Shown here in pieces: positions 49,680 through 56,272 of a stretch of DNA of 64,000 nt. Below the pieces are notes generated by a model. It was not told where the DNA came from and searched no databases. It saw only the letters and a list, made by a program, of their open reading frames with translations. The DNA is taken from positions 62,001-126,000 of the IMG/VR virus record IMGVR_UViG_3300031251_000003; one strand, 5' to 3'. Position numbers and translations under genes: made by a program. The DNA is from a virus. Numbering within the stretch: position 1 is the stretch's first letter; every line of letters starts with the position of its first letter.

Positions 49680-50048
49680 ATGCCATACAAAGATCCCGAA
49701 AAACAGAAAGAAGCACAGGCTAGATTAAGTGCTGCTTATTATCAAAAGAATAAGAAAAAGATGAAAGTTCGTGCAAAGCAGTATACATACGAACATCGAG
49801 AACGTCTTAAGCAGTTTTTGATAGAGATAAAGTCTGCTCCATGTATGGACTGTGGAAATTCGTTTCCATCATGTGTAATGGACTTTGATCACCGTGAGGG
49901 TGAAGAGAAAAACGGTTGTGTGTCTGTAATGGTGAACCGCGCACTAAGCTTAGATAGAATTAAACAAGAAGTATCTAAGTGCGACCTAGTATGTGCGAAC
50001 TGTCATCGGATTCGAACCTCCACGCGGAAACAAGCCCTGGTGGGCTAG
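49680..50048 (+). CDS. HNH endonuclease, homing-type candidate
   Basis: 122 aa from ATG 49680 (MPYKDPEKQKEAQARLSAAY...). Basic helical N-terminus, CMDCG, DFDHREG and CANCHRIRT form the zinc and HNH site. Its last codons (CGG AAA CAA GCC CTG GTG GGC TAG) lie inside the 5' half of the tRNA-Met at 50023. Upstream lies a partial copy of that tRNA, so it looks like an insertion at a tRNA gene. Confidence 0.75.
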   Translation: MPYKDPEKQKEAQARLSAAYYQKNKKKMKVRAKQYTYEHRERLKQFLIEIKSAPCMDCGNSFPSCVMDFDHREGEEKNGCVSVMVNRALSLDRIKQEVSKCDLVCANCHRIRTSTRKQALVG

Positions 50049-50096
50049 GGAGTCTCATAAACTCTCTCATGGTCAGTTCGATTCTGACTTCCGCTA
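50023..50096 (+). tRNA. tRNA-Met(CAT), overlapping HNH gene
   Basis: 74 nt. Acceptor CGCGGAA/TTCCGCT with a 1-72 mismatch like initiator tRNA, D stem AGCCC/GGGCT, anticodon arm GGAGT-CTCATAA-ACTCT. The 5' 26 bases are also HNH coding sequence. Confidence 0.8.
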
Positions 50097-50494
50097 TTTC
50101 AAAATGCAACTAGGCCGACATAGTTGCGCCATATGGTGAAATGATCGGCATACAATTCTGTCTAACCTAGATAGGAGCGCAAATAATCATGAAGTAAGTT
50201 ATAACCTTTGCTCGTATTTGAAGGTTAAATGATTATTCCGCATATACGTGAGACGAATGCCGCAGAAGCCGGAAACGTCTAGCAGGGTCAAGTCCGCGAT
50301 AATCAGCTTGATGCATTCCCTGTGAATACAGCGAAAGCCGCCGCCGAGGTTGAGTCTGGATTACAGTGTATGTGATTATATGATATGATTTTAAGTTTGA
50401 TTCATCTTGACTGTGGAGCCGAAAGCTGAGAAGCAGATCAAGAAACTAATGTAGATACATCGAGGGGTCGCGCATCTCTAACACGCGAATATTT
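50097..50494 (+). ncRNA. Structured spacer region including element E3
   Basis: 398 bases without a gene. Nested hairpins GCAACTA/TAGTTGC, AATAATCAT/ATGATTATT and TAACCTT/AAGGTTA, then CCGGAAACGTCT (50269-50280) and AGCGAAAGCC (50330-50339), then GGAGC-CGAAA-GCT near 50415. Likely a structured RNA rather than a protein gene. Confidence 0.45.
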
Positions 50495-50584
50495 GGATAG
50501 GTACTCAAGAGGCTTAAGAGGATGGTTTGCTAAACCATTAGAGGATGTCAAAGTCCTGCCAGAGTTCGAATCTCTGTCTATCCG
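50495..50584 (+). tRNA. tRNA-Ser(GCT)
   Basis: 90 nt with a long variable arm, acceptor GGATAGG/TCTATCC, anticodon arm ATGGT-TTGCTAA-ACCAT. Confidence 0.85.
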
Positions 50585-50655
50585 TGTAAGACGATCCGAA
50601 GACGATGGGAACGTACGCGCATATCATGCGTGGTGACAGTCTATTCGAGGATCAG

Positions 50656-50728
50656 TGAATTGTAGCTCAACGGTTAGAGCGTTCCCTTCATATGGGAAAG
50701 GTAGTCGGTTCGACTCCGATCAATTCCA
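50656..50728 (+). tRNA. tRNA-Met or Ile2 (CAT)
   Basis: 73 nt, acceptor TGAATTG/CAATTCC with 1-72 mismatch, anticodon arm TTCCC-TTCATAT-GGGAA. Initiator, elongator or lysidine-modified Ile cannot be told apart by eye. Confidence 0.75.
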
Positions 50729-50816
50729 TTAAAGAGGATGGTAGCCGATAGGTTGGCGTGGGTGTGCTGATTCGGTGAGATGGTTCGTCCTGCCTCATAA
50801 GACCACGCGAGAATTT

Positions 50817-50903
50817 GGATATATGGCTGAGTGGATTAAAGCGCTAGTCTTGAAAACTAGTATGTGTGAAAGCGCATCCGGGGTTCGAATCCCTGTGTAT
50901 CCG
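50817..50903 (+). tRNA. tRNA-Ser(TGA)
   Basis: 87 nt, acceptor GGATATA/TGTATCC, anticodon arm CTAGT-CTTGAAA-ACTAG, long variable arm. Confidence 0.85.
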
Positions 50904-51083
50904 TAGGATGGTTTACGACGTGGTAGTGTACGTTTGGCGCTTAAGTGCGTTCTGGCCGAGAATCAAAGGCATCCATCCTTGGGGTTAGAGACTTAGGATT
51001 CTGAGGCGAGCAACCTGAAATGGTAAGGAACGAATAACCGTTGCTGCGGCCTGTCGTTCAAACTGGATCAAGTCTCTTCTTTT

Positions 51084-51170
51084 GGAAACGTGGCCGAGAG
51101 GATTAAGGCGCAGACCTGGAAAGTCTGTTGGTATTTACGTGCTACGCAGGTTCGAATCCTGTCGTTTCCG
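51084..51170 (+). tRNA. tRNA-Ser(GGA)
   Basis: 87 nt, acceptor GGAAACG/CGTTTCC, anticodon arm CAGAC-CTGGAAA-GTCTG, long variable arm. Confidence 0.85.
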
Positions 51171-51186
51171 CTCATGGGGTGAAAAT

Positions 51187-51310
51187 GGAGAGTCGTCTAG
51201 TTCGATTCTAGACTTGTGGATGGTTCCACGGCGGTTCAATTCCGCGTTATAAACTTGTGGCAGCAAATAGGGTAGCCCCCGCTCAGAGGGTTCAATTCCC
51301 TTACACTCCA
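51187..51310 (+). ncRNA. tRNA-like RNA with three T-arm-like hairpins
   Basis: 124 nt closed by GGAGAGT/ACACTCC (6 of 7 pairs). Holds GTCTAG-TTCGATT-CTAGAC, GCGG-TTCAATT-CCGC and the terminal GAGGG-TTCAATT-CCCTT, plus GTGGA/TCCAC. Each of the three has a T-loop-like TTCRAYT. Not a standard tRNA. Confidence 0.5.
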
Positions 51311-51356
51311 TTTATTTACAATTAGGATTACTAATTACTCTTGTATAATAGATAGA

Positions 51357-51785
51357 ATGATTAATTCTAGAGTTTTAAATGAGAAAATAAAGGCCCAAAA
51401 GGAGATTACGAATCAACGATTCGCTGATTCAGAAAAAGCTGTTGCAGCAGCTTTAGCTGCTCAAGAAAAGGCAACAGCGGCAGCATTTGCGGCTGCAAAG
51501 GAAGCTGTCATCAAGGCAGAAATTTCCCAACAGCGTGTCAATGAAAGTCAGAATGAATTCCGTGGCCAGCTTAAAGATCAAAATGCCGCTACGGAACGTA
51601 ATATGATGCCTCGTGCTGAAACAGAGTTATTGGTTAGAGAAATTCGAAGTAGTATTCAGGATCTTCAGAAGAGCCGAGATACCATCACAGGCAAGTCAAT
51701 GGGGATAGCTAACTTGACTAGCTCTGTCTATGCGTTTATCTTTGCTATTGCAGCTATTGCAGCTATCGCAGGCCACTTTCTCTAA
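51357..51785 (+). CDS. Coiled-coil protein with C-terminal membrane anchor, leaderless
   Basis: 142 aa. Long Ala/Gln/Glu-rich coiled coil (residues 5-110) and a final transmembrane helix (SSVYAFIFAIAAIAAIAGHF). ATG is 7 bases after TATAAT (51344-51349). Might be spanin- or exclusion-like; unproven. Confidence 0.7.
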   Translation: MINSRVLNEKIKAQKEITNQRFADSEKAVAAALAAQEKATAAAFAAAKEAVIKAEISQQRVNESQNEFRGQLKDQNAATERNMMPRAETELLVREIRSSIQDLQKSRDTITGKSMGIANLTSSVYAFIFAIAAIAAIAGHFL

Positions 51786-51804
51786 TATGCTATAATGTGA
51801 TCCC

Positions 51805-51957
51805 ATGAGGATCATTGGTGAACATTTCACTAGGCAGGGTAAGCCTAAGGTTACTTATGCGACCTTCCAGGGCGCTCAGAAGAAAGCACTGAAGCTTCAT
51901 ATGCGGGCTTATCAGTGTGGGTTTTGTGGCAAGTATTATCTAACGCATAAAGTTTAG
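51805..51957 (+). CDS. 50-aa zinc-finger protein, leaderless
   Basis: MRIIGEHFTRQGKPKVTYAT ... AYQCGFCGKYYLTHKV. One CGFC pair with a downstream His. ATG lies 8 bases after TGC-TATAAT (51791-51796). The G of its TAG stop is base 1 of tRNA-Ser(CGA). Confidence 0.65.
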   Translation: MRIIGEHFTRQGKPKVTYATFQGAQKKALKLHMRAYQCGFCGKYYLTHKV

Positions 51958-52039
51958 GAAGATATCCGAACGGTTAGGAAGCGCCCTCGAAAAGCGCCGG
52001 TGTTCATAGCACTTGGGAGTTCGAATCTCCTGTCTTCCG
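51957..52039 (+). tRNA. tRNA-Ser(CGA)
   Basis: 83 nt, acceptor GGAAGAT/GTCTTCC, loop CTCGAAA with one mismatched pair in the anticodon stem, long variable arm. Confidence 0.8.
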
Positions 52040-52254
52040 CTTATCGATAATCCGGGGATAGACCTAGGATTGTGACTGGATTAGGATCGCAACCTGATTA
52101 CGGCAATCTCATGATGGTCAGCTAGGGCCAGCACCTAGAATCGATTTCTAAAAGAACGACTCACGAAAGACTAGTGTAGGAAGGTAAGGGACGCAGGGTT
52201 GGGATGACGATCTCGACGCGCCTATTTCTGTATCTTTCGTGGGAAGGTTTAACA

Positions 52255-52328
52255 CACGCCTTAGCCAATGGATAGGCAGATCGGCTCCAACCCGATCCAA
52301 AGGTGGGTTCGATTCCTACAAGGCGTGC
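52255..52328 (+). tRNA. tRNA-Trp(CCA)
   Basis: 74 nt, acceptor CACGCCT/AGGCGTG, anticodon arm ATCGG-CTCCAAC-CCGAT, T arm GTGGG/CCTAC. One extra base at the acceptor/T-stem junction. Hairpin CACGAAAGA/TCTTTCGTG upstream. Confidence 0.8.
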
Positions 52329-52349
52329 TCAGTCTTATAAGGAGGATGT

Positions 52350-52682
52350 ATGCGAGTTCTATTACTGGTCTTGGTATTCTTGGTAATGGCAACGTCCGCG
52401 TTAGCATCTCCACCCCGCCCTGCGAGGGCTTTCGATACCTTATGGTGTTGGCAATTGAAAGTTCAGTACACGCTCAAGCTGGGATGGCAAGCTAAGCATT
52501 GGAAATGCAACCTAGGTAGTTGGGATCCGTATGCTAAAGAATGGACATATCGGGTCTGGGTTGATGAAGTAAAAGGTAGTCGTGTTTATCATGACTATGT
52601 GATCCTCTTTACAGACTTTGCTACTAAGAATTGGACACGAGTTCCCCATGGATATCCTGAAACAGGTGGTCTAAAGGGTTAA
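52350..52682 (+). CDS. Secreted small protein
   Basis: 110 aa behind ATAAGGAGG. N-terminal signal peptide MRVLLLVLVFLVMATSALA with likely cleavage at ALA-SPP; the mature part is Trp/Tyr-rich with two Cys (CWQLKVQYTLKLGWQAKHWK). Its 3' end is part of a 186-bp tandem duplication. Function unknown. Confidence 0.75.
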   Translation: MRVLLLVLVFLVMATSALASPPRPARAFDTLWCWQLKVQYTLKLGWQAKHWKCNLGSWDPYAKEWTYRVWVDEVKGSRVYHDYVILFTDFATKNWTRVPHGYPETGGLKG

Positions 52683-53022
52683 AGTGTGTACATCTCTTTC
52701 ACTGGATTCCAATGGTGTTCATGATTACAGTGACTGTGGAGCGAGAGCTTAGCACCAAGCGCACTCCTATTACTTGCACGGTTGGCTGATCGGTGTAAGC
52801 GCCACTCTTATAAGGTGGTTTAAGCTAGGTTCGACTGATATCCTGAAACAGGTGGTCTAAAGGGTTAAAGTGTGTACATCTCTTTCACTGGATTCCAATG
52901 GTGTTCATGATTACAGTGACTGTGGAGCGAGAGCTTAGCACCAAGCGCACTCCTATTACTTGCACGGTTGGCTGATCGGTGTAAGCGCCACTCTTATAAG
53001 GTGGTTTAAGCTAGGTTCGACT
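52651..53022. repeat. Perfect 186-bp tandem duplication
   Basis: 52651-52836 is repeated base for base at 52837-53022. The unit runs from the 3' end of the secreted-protein gene to the T loop of tRNA-Ile(TAT). It leaves one truncated and one complete tRNA. Confidence 0.9.
52776..52836 (+). pseudogene. 3'-truncated tRNA-Ile(TAT)
   Basis: Identical to the first 61 bases of the tRNA at 52962 but breaks in the T loop, so it cannot form an acceptor stem. Confidence 0.8.
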
Positions 53023-53035
53023 CCTAGACCGTGTA
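52962..53035 (+). tRNA. tRNA-Ile(TAT)
   Basis: 74 nt, acceptor GCACGGT/ACCGTGT, anticodon arm CCACT-CTTATAA-GGTGG. Reads the rare ATA codon. Confidence 0.85.
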
Positions 53036-53054
53036 CTTGTGCTATAATGTAGTC

Positions 53055-53549
53055 GTGAACGAAGAACGACAACAAGCTTGGAACCATTACTTCCAGACCG
53101 GCGATAGAGAACCAATCATCAAAGCCTACTGGAAGTCGATCAGTTACATTGCTCATGCTCGTTATCCGGCCTACGAAGAAGATATGTTCCAGGTCGGGCT
53201 AATGGGTTTGCTCAAGGCTATCAGTCGTATCGATGTCAATCGAGTCAAGTCTATTGATGCTTGGGTATGGTTGAATGTTCGTGGAGAAATGTTTAACGTA
53301 AAGCTTGCTAAGCCAACTCTTCCGATTGTTATCGAGTCAGAGAGGTTTGCTATCGAGGAAGACAAAGATCCAAAGATCTACATGCAACAGGCATTCGAGG
53401 TTCTAAACGAGCGCGATAGGTATATTCTTGATAGTATTTACTATAAGAATAAGACACGTCAGGCTCTAGGCAAGGAGTTGGGCATTACCGGCATGAGAGT
53501 CGGCCAACTAGAACAAAGAGCATTAAAGCAGTTGAGAGAAGTATTGTAA
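53055..53549 (+). CDS. Sigma70-family RNA polymerase sigma factor
   Basis: 164 aa from GTG 53055, 6 bases after TGC-TATAAT (53043-53048), so leaderless. Region 2-like EEDMFQVGLMGLLKAISRID (residues about 40-80) with DAWVWLNVRGEM, and region 4-like LNERDRYILDSIYYKNKTRQ ... MRVGQLEQRALKQLREVL with a helix-turn-helix. Small sigma factor that may redirect host polymerase to phage promoters. Ends directly at tRNA-Ile(GAT). Confidence 0.8.
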   Translation: MNEERQQAWNHYFQTGDREPIIKAYWKSISYIAHARYPAYEEDMFQVGLMGLLKAISRIDVNRVKSIDAWVWLNVRGEMFNVKLAKPTLPIVIESERFAIEEDKDPKIYMQQAFEVLNERDRYILDSIYYKNKTRQALGKELGITGMRVGQLEQRALKQLREVL

Positions 53550-53622
53550 GCACAGGTACTCAAGCGGTTAAGAGGCCACTCTGATAAGGTGGTATGCGAA
53601 AGTTCGAATCTTTCTCTGTGCA
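53550..53622 (+). tRNA. tRNA-Ile(GAT)
   Basis: 73 nt, acceptor GCACAGG/TCTGTGC, anticodon arm CCACT-CTGATAA-GGTGG. Begins on the base after the sigma factor stop. Confidence 0.85.
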
Positions 53623-53701
53623 TAGGATCGGATTATTGATCCAAAGTAAGGCGACCAATATCGTGGCGCTAGCGAAAATCACAAAAACGACTTTACAGAT
53701 A

Positions 53702-53798
53702 TTTTCATTTGTAGGTTCGAATCCTACTCCCCGCTCTTCACGCGGGGATGGCGAAATTGGCAAACGCGCTGGGCGATCAGCCCGGTTGTGAAATATCA
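53702..53798 (+). tRNA. Candidate circularly permuted tRNA, Leu-like
   Basis: The 3' half (T arm GTAGG-TTCGAAT-CCTAC and TCCCCGC) lies upstream of the 5' half (GCGGGGA, D arm GCGAAATTGGCAAACGC, anticodon arm CTGGG-CGATCAG-CCCGG) with a 7-base linker TCTTCAC. The outer ends pair as GATATTTTCA / TGAAATATC. Anticodon loop lacks U33, so decoding is uncertain. Confidence 0.5.
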
Positions 53799-53927
53799 AT
53801 CAAGCGAAAGTTGTGTTAGCTAGAATAAGGCGCGTGATGCTAGCCTTTTATTTAAGGTTATATGCCTCTTATAGTCTAGTGAGGATCAAAGAAACGTCTC
53901 ATGGTATGGGCTTCCAAACCTATACTA

Positions 53928-54000
53928 CGTGTAGCTCAAATGGGAGAGCCGCCGCCTGAAAAGCGGTGGGTTGGGGGTTCGAGTCCCTCCACGAAAGTAG
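53928..54000 (+). tRNA. tRNA-Phe(GAA)-like with disrupted acceptor
   Basis: D arm GCTC/GAGC, anticodon arm GCCGC-CTGAAAA-GCGGT and T arm GGGGG/CCCTC are fine. The 5' strand CTACGTG can pair with CAC...GTAG only if a GAAA insertion is looped out. Confidence 0.5.
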
Positions 54001-54051
54001 CGAAAGCTTTGGGAGTTAGTCGAGTGAAAAGTGGTTAATTAGCCTTATTCC

Positions 54052-54374
54052 GGGAGCGTCCCGGTTTCGATGTGGAATTACGGTTCTGACTTCAATCCGT
54101 GGAAACATGATGGCCACGTAAAAAACATGTAACGTACTAAATGCAAACGCTAATATGAGCGTCCCGGACTTCATCCCTGATTGGGTAATGGATGAGTCCT
54201 TAGTTGCTGCTTAACTAGGAAACCTAATAAGCAGAGACTCTCAGGAAAGACTGAGTGGCGGAGGGGCGACTGCCCTCCATGCTTGACAAGTACGACCGTG
54301 ATGGGTATAATCTATGATTGTAAGCGTTAGTTCAACGATTACCGCAGACGCGAGTTCGACTCTCGCCGCTTCCA
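54052..54374 (+). ncRNA. ssrA: tmRNA
   Basis: 323 nt. Acceptor GGGAGCG/CGCTTCC, T arm GCGAG-TTCGACT-CTCGC, and a TTTCGAT D-loop motif close the tRNA-like domain. CGTGG/CCACG plus ACATG/CATGT form a first pseudoknot upstream of the tag. Resume codon GCA at 54143 starts a 23-codon tag (ANANMSVPDF ... DESLVAA) ending at TAA 54212. GCAAACG at the resume site matches E. coli tmRNA. Rescues stalled ribosomes and marks the product for proteolysis. Confidence 0.88.
54283..54311 (+). promoter_or_regulatory. Promoter-like site inside tmRNA
   Basis: TTGACA (54283-54288), 17 bp, TATAAT (54306-54311). Would make an RNA holding only the 3' tRNA-like end and the downstream gene at 54410. Confidence 0.6.
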
Positions 54375-54409
54375 TATGTACTATATTTCACTCCCTCCAA
54401 AGGAAGTTA

Positions 54410-54604
54410 ATGCACGATAGATCAGACTACCATATCCACAAGGATGAGCAAGGGAAACTACACAGGTGTTACCACAACTGCCGAAATATCTTACCCAACT
54501 GGCAGTTCTGGGTTGGTATGACGATGGGATTCCCTCTCGAACATCTGATTTGGCAACATCTTTGGCCCTTCTATTTAGTTAGTAATCTTTTGGGCCTTTC
54601 GTGA
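54410..54604 (+). CDS. Small hypothetical protein
   Basis: 64 aa behind AAAGGAAG. MHDRSDYHIHKDEQGKLHRC then a hydrophobic C-terminal helix (WPFYLVSNLLGLS) that may touch the membrane. Stop TGA overlaps tRNA-Cys. Confidence 0.65.
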   Translation: MHDRSDYHIHKDEQGKLHRCYHNCRNILPNWQFWVGMTMGFPLEHLIWQHLWPFYLVSNLLGLS

Positions 54605-54672
54605 CCTTGGCCGAGTGGTTTAGGTATGGCTCTGCAAAAGCTATTACATCAGTTCGAATCTGATAGGTCACT
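54601..54672 (+). tRNA. tRNA-Cys(GCA)
   Basis: 72 nt, acceptor GTGACCT/AGGTCAC, loop CTGCAAA. Starts inside the preceding gene's last codons. Confidence 0.85.
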
Positions 54673-54784
54673 TGAAGTACAATGTTTCATACAGGATCTA
54701 CCTCTGGCTCATAGCTAGGCGGTTTAGATTTGAATGGTTGGAAAGGCTGGTTCGTAAACCTATAAACCAGAGATGGAGAAGGTA

Positions 54785-54985
54785 ATGGCACAGTTGCAGA
54801 AGACATTCATTGCACGATTCTACGATAGCTCACGACATCAATTTGCTACCAACAAGGTAGTCGCGGCAAACTTCGTGATGGCAGGAGAAGTTGCCCATGA
54901 GTGGGCAGAAGATCACTACCATGGACGTGCAACGAAGATCAAACTAGAATCCTCCAAAGGTGGAGAAGTTGTGTGTTCCGACTAA
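54785..54985 (+). CDS. Small hypothetical protein upstream of S12
   Basis: 66 aa from ATG 54785 (GGAGAAGG upstream). MAQLQKTFIARFYDSSRHQF ... HEWAEDHYHGRATKIKLESS. Alpha/beta; 12 bases before the S12 gene, so probably co-translated. Not recognised as a ribosomal protein. Confidence 0.65.
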   Translation: MAQLQKTFIARFYDSSRHQFATNKVVAANFVMAGEVAHEWAEDHYHGRATKIKLESSKGGEVVCSD

Positions 54986-54997
54986 AAGGAAGGGTGT

Positions 54998-55399
54998 ATG
55001 GCGACAATTAATCAGCTTGTAAGAAAGGGCCGAACGGCCAAGAGGAAGAAGGATAAGTCCCGTCATTTAAAGGGTAACCCTCAGGTTGCCGGTACTGTCT
55101 TGCGCGTCATGGTTCTCAACCCTTGTAAGCCGAATTCTGCCGAACGTCATTCGTGCAGGGTTAGACTCTCCAATGGCGGTGAGGTAACCTGTTACGTCCC
55201 TGGTCGTGGTATGAATATCCAGGAGCACAGCAGAGTCCTTGTTCGCGGCGGAATTGCTCCTGATCTCCGTGGAGTCAAGTACAAGGTTGTCCGTGGTAAT
55301 CGTGACTGTGCCGGGGTCAGTGATGAGATGGGTGGAAAGAAGAATTCCACACCAGTTCCTCGTAAGAATTCTCGTTCACTCTACGGAGTGAAGAAGTAG
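54998..55399 (+). CDS. rpsL: Ribosomal protein S12 homologue (uS12)
   Basis: 133 aa behind AAGGAAGG. Clear S12: [11 protein letters not shown] at the start, [45 protein letters not shown] and a SLYGVKK end. The lysines whose mutation gives streptomycin resistance in bacteria (K43 and K88, Mtb numbering) are Cys and Pro here, and the neighbouring Pro91 is Arg; Asp89 is kept. A ~15-residue insert precedes the C-terminal YGVKK. Expected to enter the 30S decoding centre if assembled. Confidence 0.92.
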   Translation: MATINQLVRKGRTAKRKKDKSRHLKGNPQVAGTVLRVMVLNPCKPNSAERHSCRVRLSNGGEVTCYVPGRGMNIQEHSRVLVRGGIAPDLRGVKYKVVRGNRDCAGVSDEMGGKKNSTPVPRKNSRSLYGVKK

Positions 55400-55409
55400 T
55401 GTTACATCA

Positions 55410-55507
55410 CCTTATCGCTCGTTCCGATGCCTGTTGACGCAGGCTTAGGGAGCAAAACTGAAGCGTCAACTTCGTCTCAATATCGGCACAAGCCGAAGCG
55501 ATAAGGA
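55410..55507 (+). ncRNA. Structured element between S12 and tRNA-Leu
   Basis: Outer 10-bp stem CCTTATCGCT/AGCGATAAGG and inner 8-bp stem GTTGACGC/GCGTCAAC, with CCGAT/ATCGG between. May be an autoregulatory or processing element. Confidence 0.55.
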
Positions 55508-55511
55508 TCTT

Positions 55512-55595
55512 GCCCGCCTGGTGGAATGGTATACACGGTTGGCTTAAACCCAACTGCCTATAACGGGCTTGCGAGTTCGAATCTCGCGGTGGGTA
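55512..55595 (+). tRNA. tRNA-Leu(TAA)
   Basis: 84 nt, acceptor GCCCGCC/GGTGGGT, anticodon arm GTTGG-CTTAAAC-CCAAC, long variable arm. Confidence 0.85.
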
Positions 55596-55617
55596 CTTGG
55601 TAAGGATGGTAGTTCAT

Positions 55618-55701
55618 ACCGGTGTGCTGGAATTAGGTATACAGGGGCGTCTCAAAAACGTCTGCTCAAAAGGCATGAGAGTTCGATTCTCTCCATCGGT
55701 A
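55618..55701 (+). tRNA. tRNA-Leu(CAA)
   Basis: 84 nt, acceptor ACCGGTG/CATCGGT, anticodon arm GGCGT-CTCAAAA-ACGTC. Confidence 0.85.
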
Positions 55702-55779
55702 CTGTCGGTATCACGCTGGCGCTCTAAGGAGTCGAGGCCGAATATCGGGATGCATCTCGTGAGAGAAGGGGATCTTGAC

Positions 55780-55820
55780 GCCCGGAGTTTTGTCTTTATG
55801 TCTGAAACTCCTTTATGTTC
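55780..55820 (+). terminator. Terminator-like hairpin
   Basis: GGAGTTT/AAACTCC stem followed by TTTATGTTC. May end the S12-Leu segment. Confidence 0.5.
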
Positions 55821-56000
55821 AATAAACTAACTCATAACGGTACAGCACCTGAGTCAGTGGATGGAGTCGTCTAGTTCTCTAACAGTCAAATTGGCGTCCT
55901 TTCTAGATAAGGTAATCCTCTAAGATTGAGATTGACTAGCGGCGAACTTGAGGTACGGAAGTACCTTAGCCGACGACATTTATGATAAACTGTAGTATTA

Positions 56001-56073
56001 CCCTCCATAGCTTCAACGGTAAAGCACGGGCCTTTTAAGCCATGAGTTCTGGGTTCGAATCCTAGTGGGGGGA
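56001..56073 (+). tRNA. tRNA-Lys(TTT)
   Basis: 73 nt, acceptor CCCTCCA/TGGGGGG, loop CTTTTAA; the anticodon stem has only 3 strong pairs. Confidence 0.75.
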
Positions 56074-56150
56074 CTTGAGATCTAGGGTGTGGGTTATACG
56101 TCCACGTTTCCTTATAGGCGATGCGCTCGGTAGTGTCGTGATCTCTATTA

Positions 56151-56223
56151 GCCCTCTTAATTCAGTGGACAGAATGTTAGCCTTCGAAGCTAAACGTCGG
56201 GAGTTCGAATCTCTCAGAGGGTA
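56151..56223 (+). tRNA. tRNA-Arg(TCG)
   Basis: 73 nt, acceptor GCCCTCT/AGAGGGT, anticodon arm TTAGC-CTTCGAA-GCTAA. Confidence 0.85.
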
Positions 56224-56237
56224 TCTAGAAAGAAGAC

Positions 56238-56266
56238 TTGACAACCAGACAACAATGAGGTATACT
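56238..56266 (+). promoter_or_regulatory. Promoter for leaderless gene
   Basis: TTGACA (56238-56243), 17 bp, TATACT (56261-56266), then 6 bases to GTG. Confidence 0.8.
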
Positions 56267-56272
56267 TAAGCC

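Noticed and set aside
49608-50096. Group I intron in tRNA-Met carrying the HNH gene
   Set aside because: No P, Q, R or S core sequences seen, and the downstream tRNA is complete by itself.
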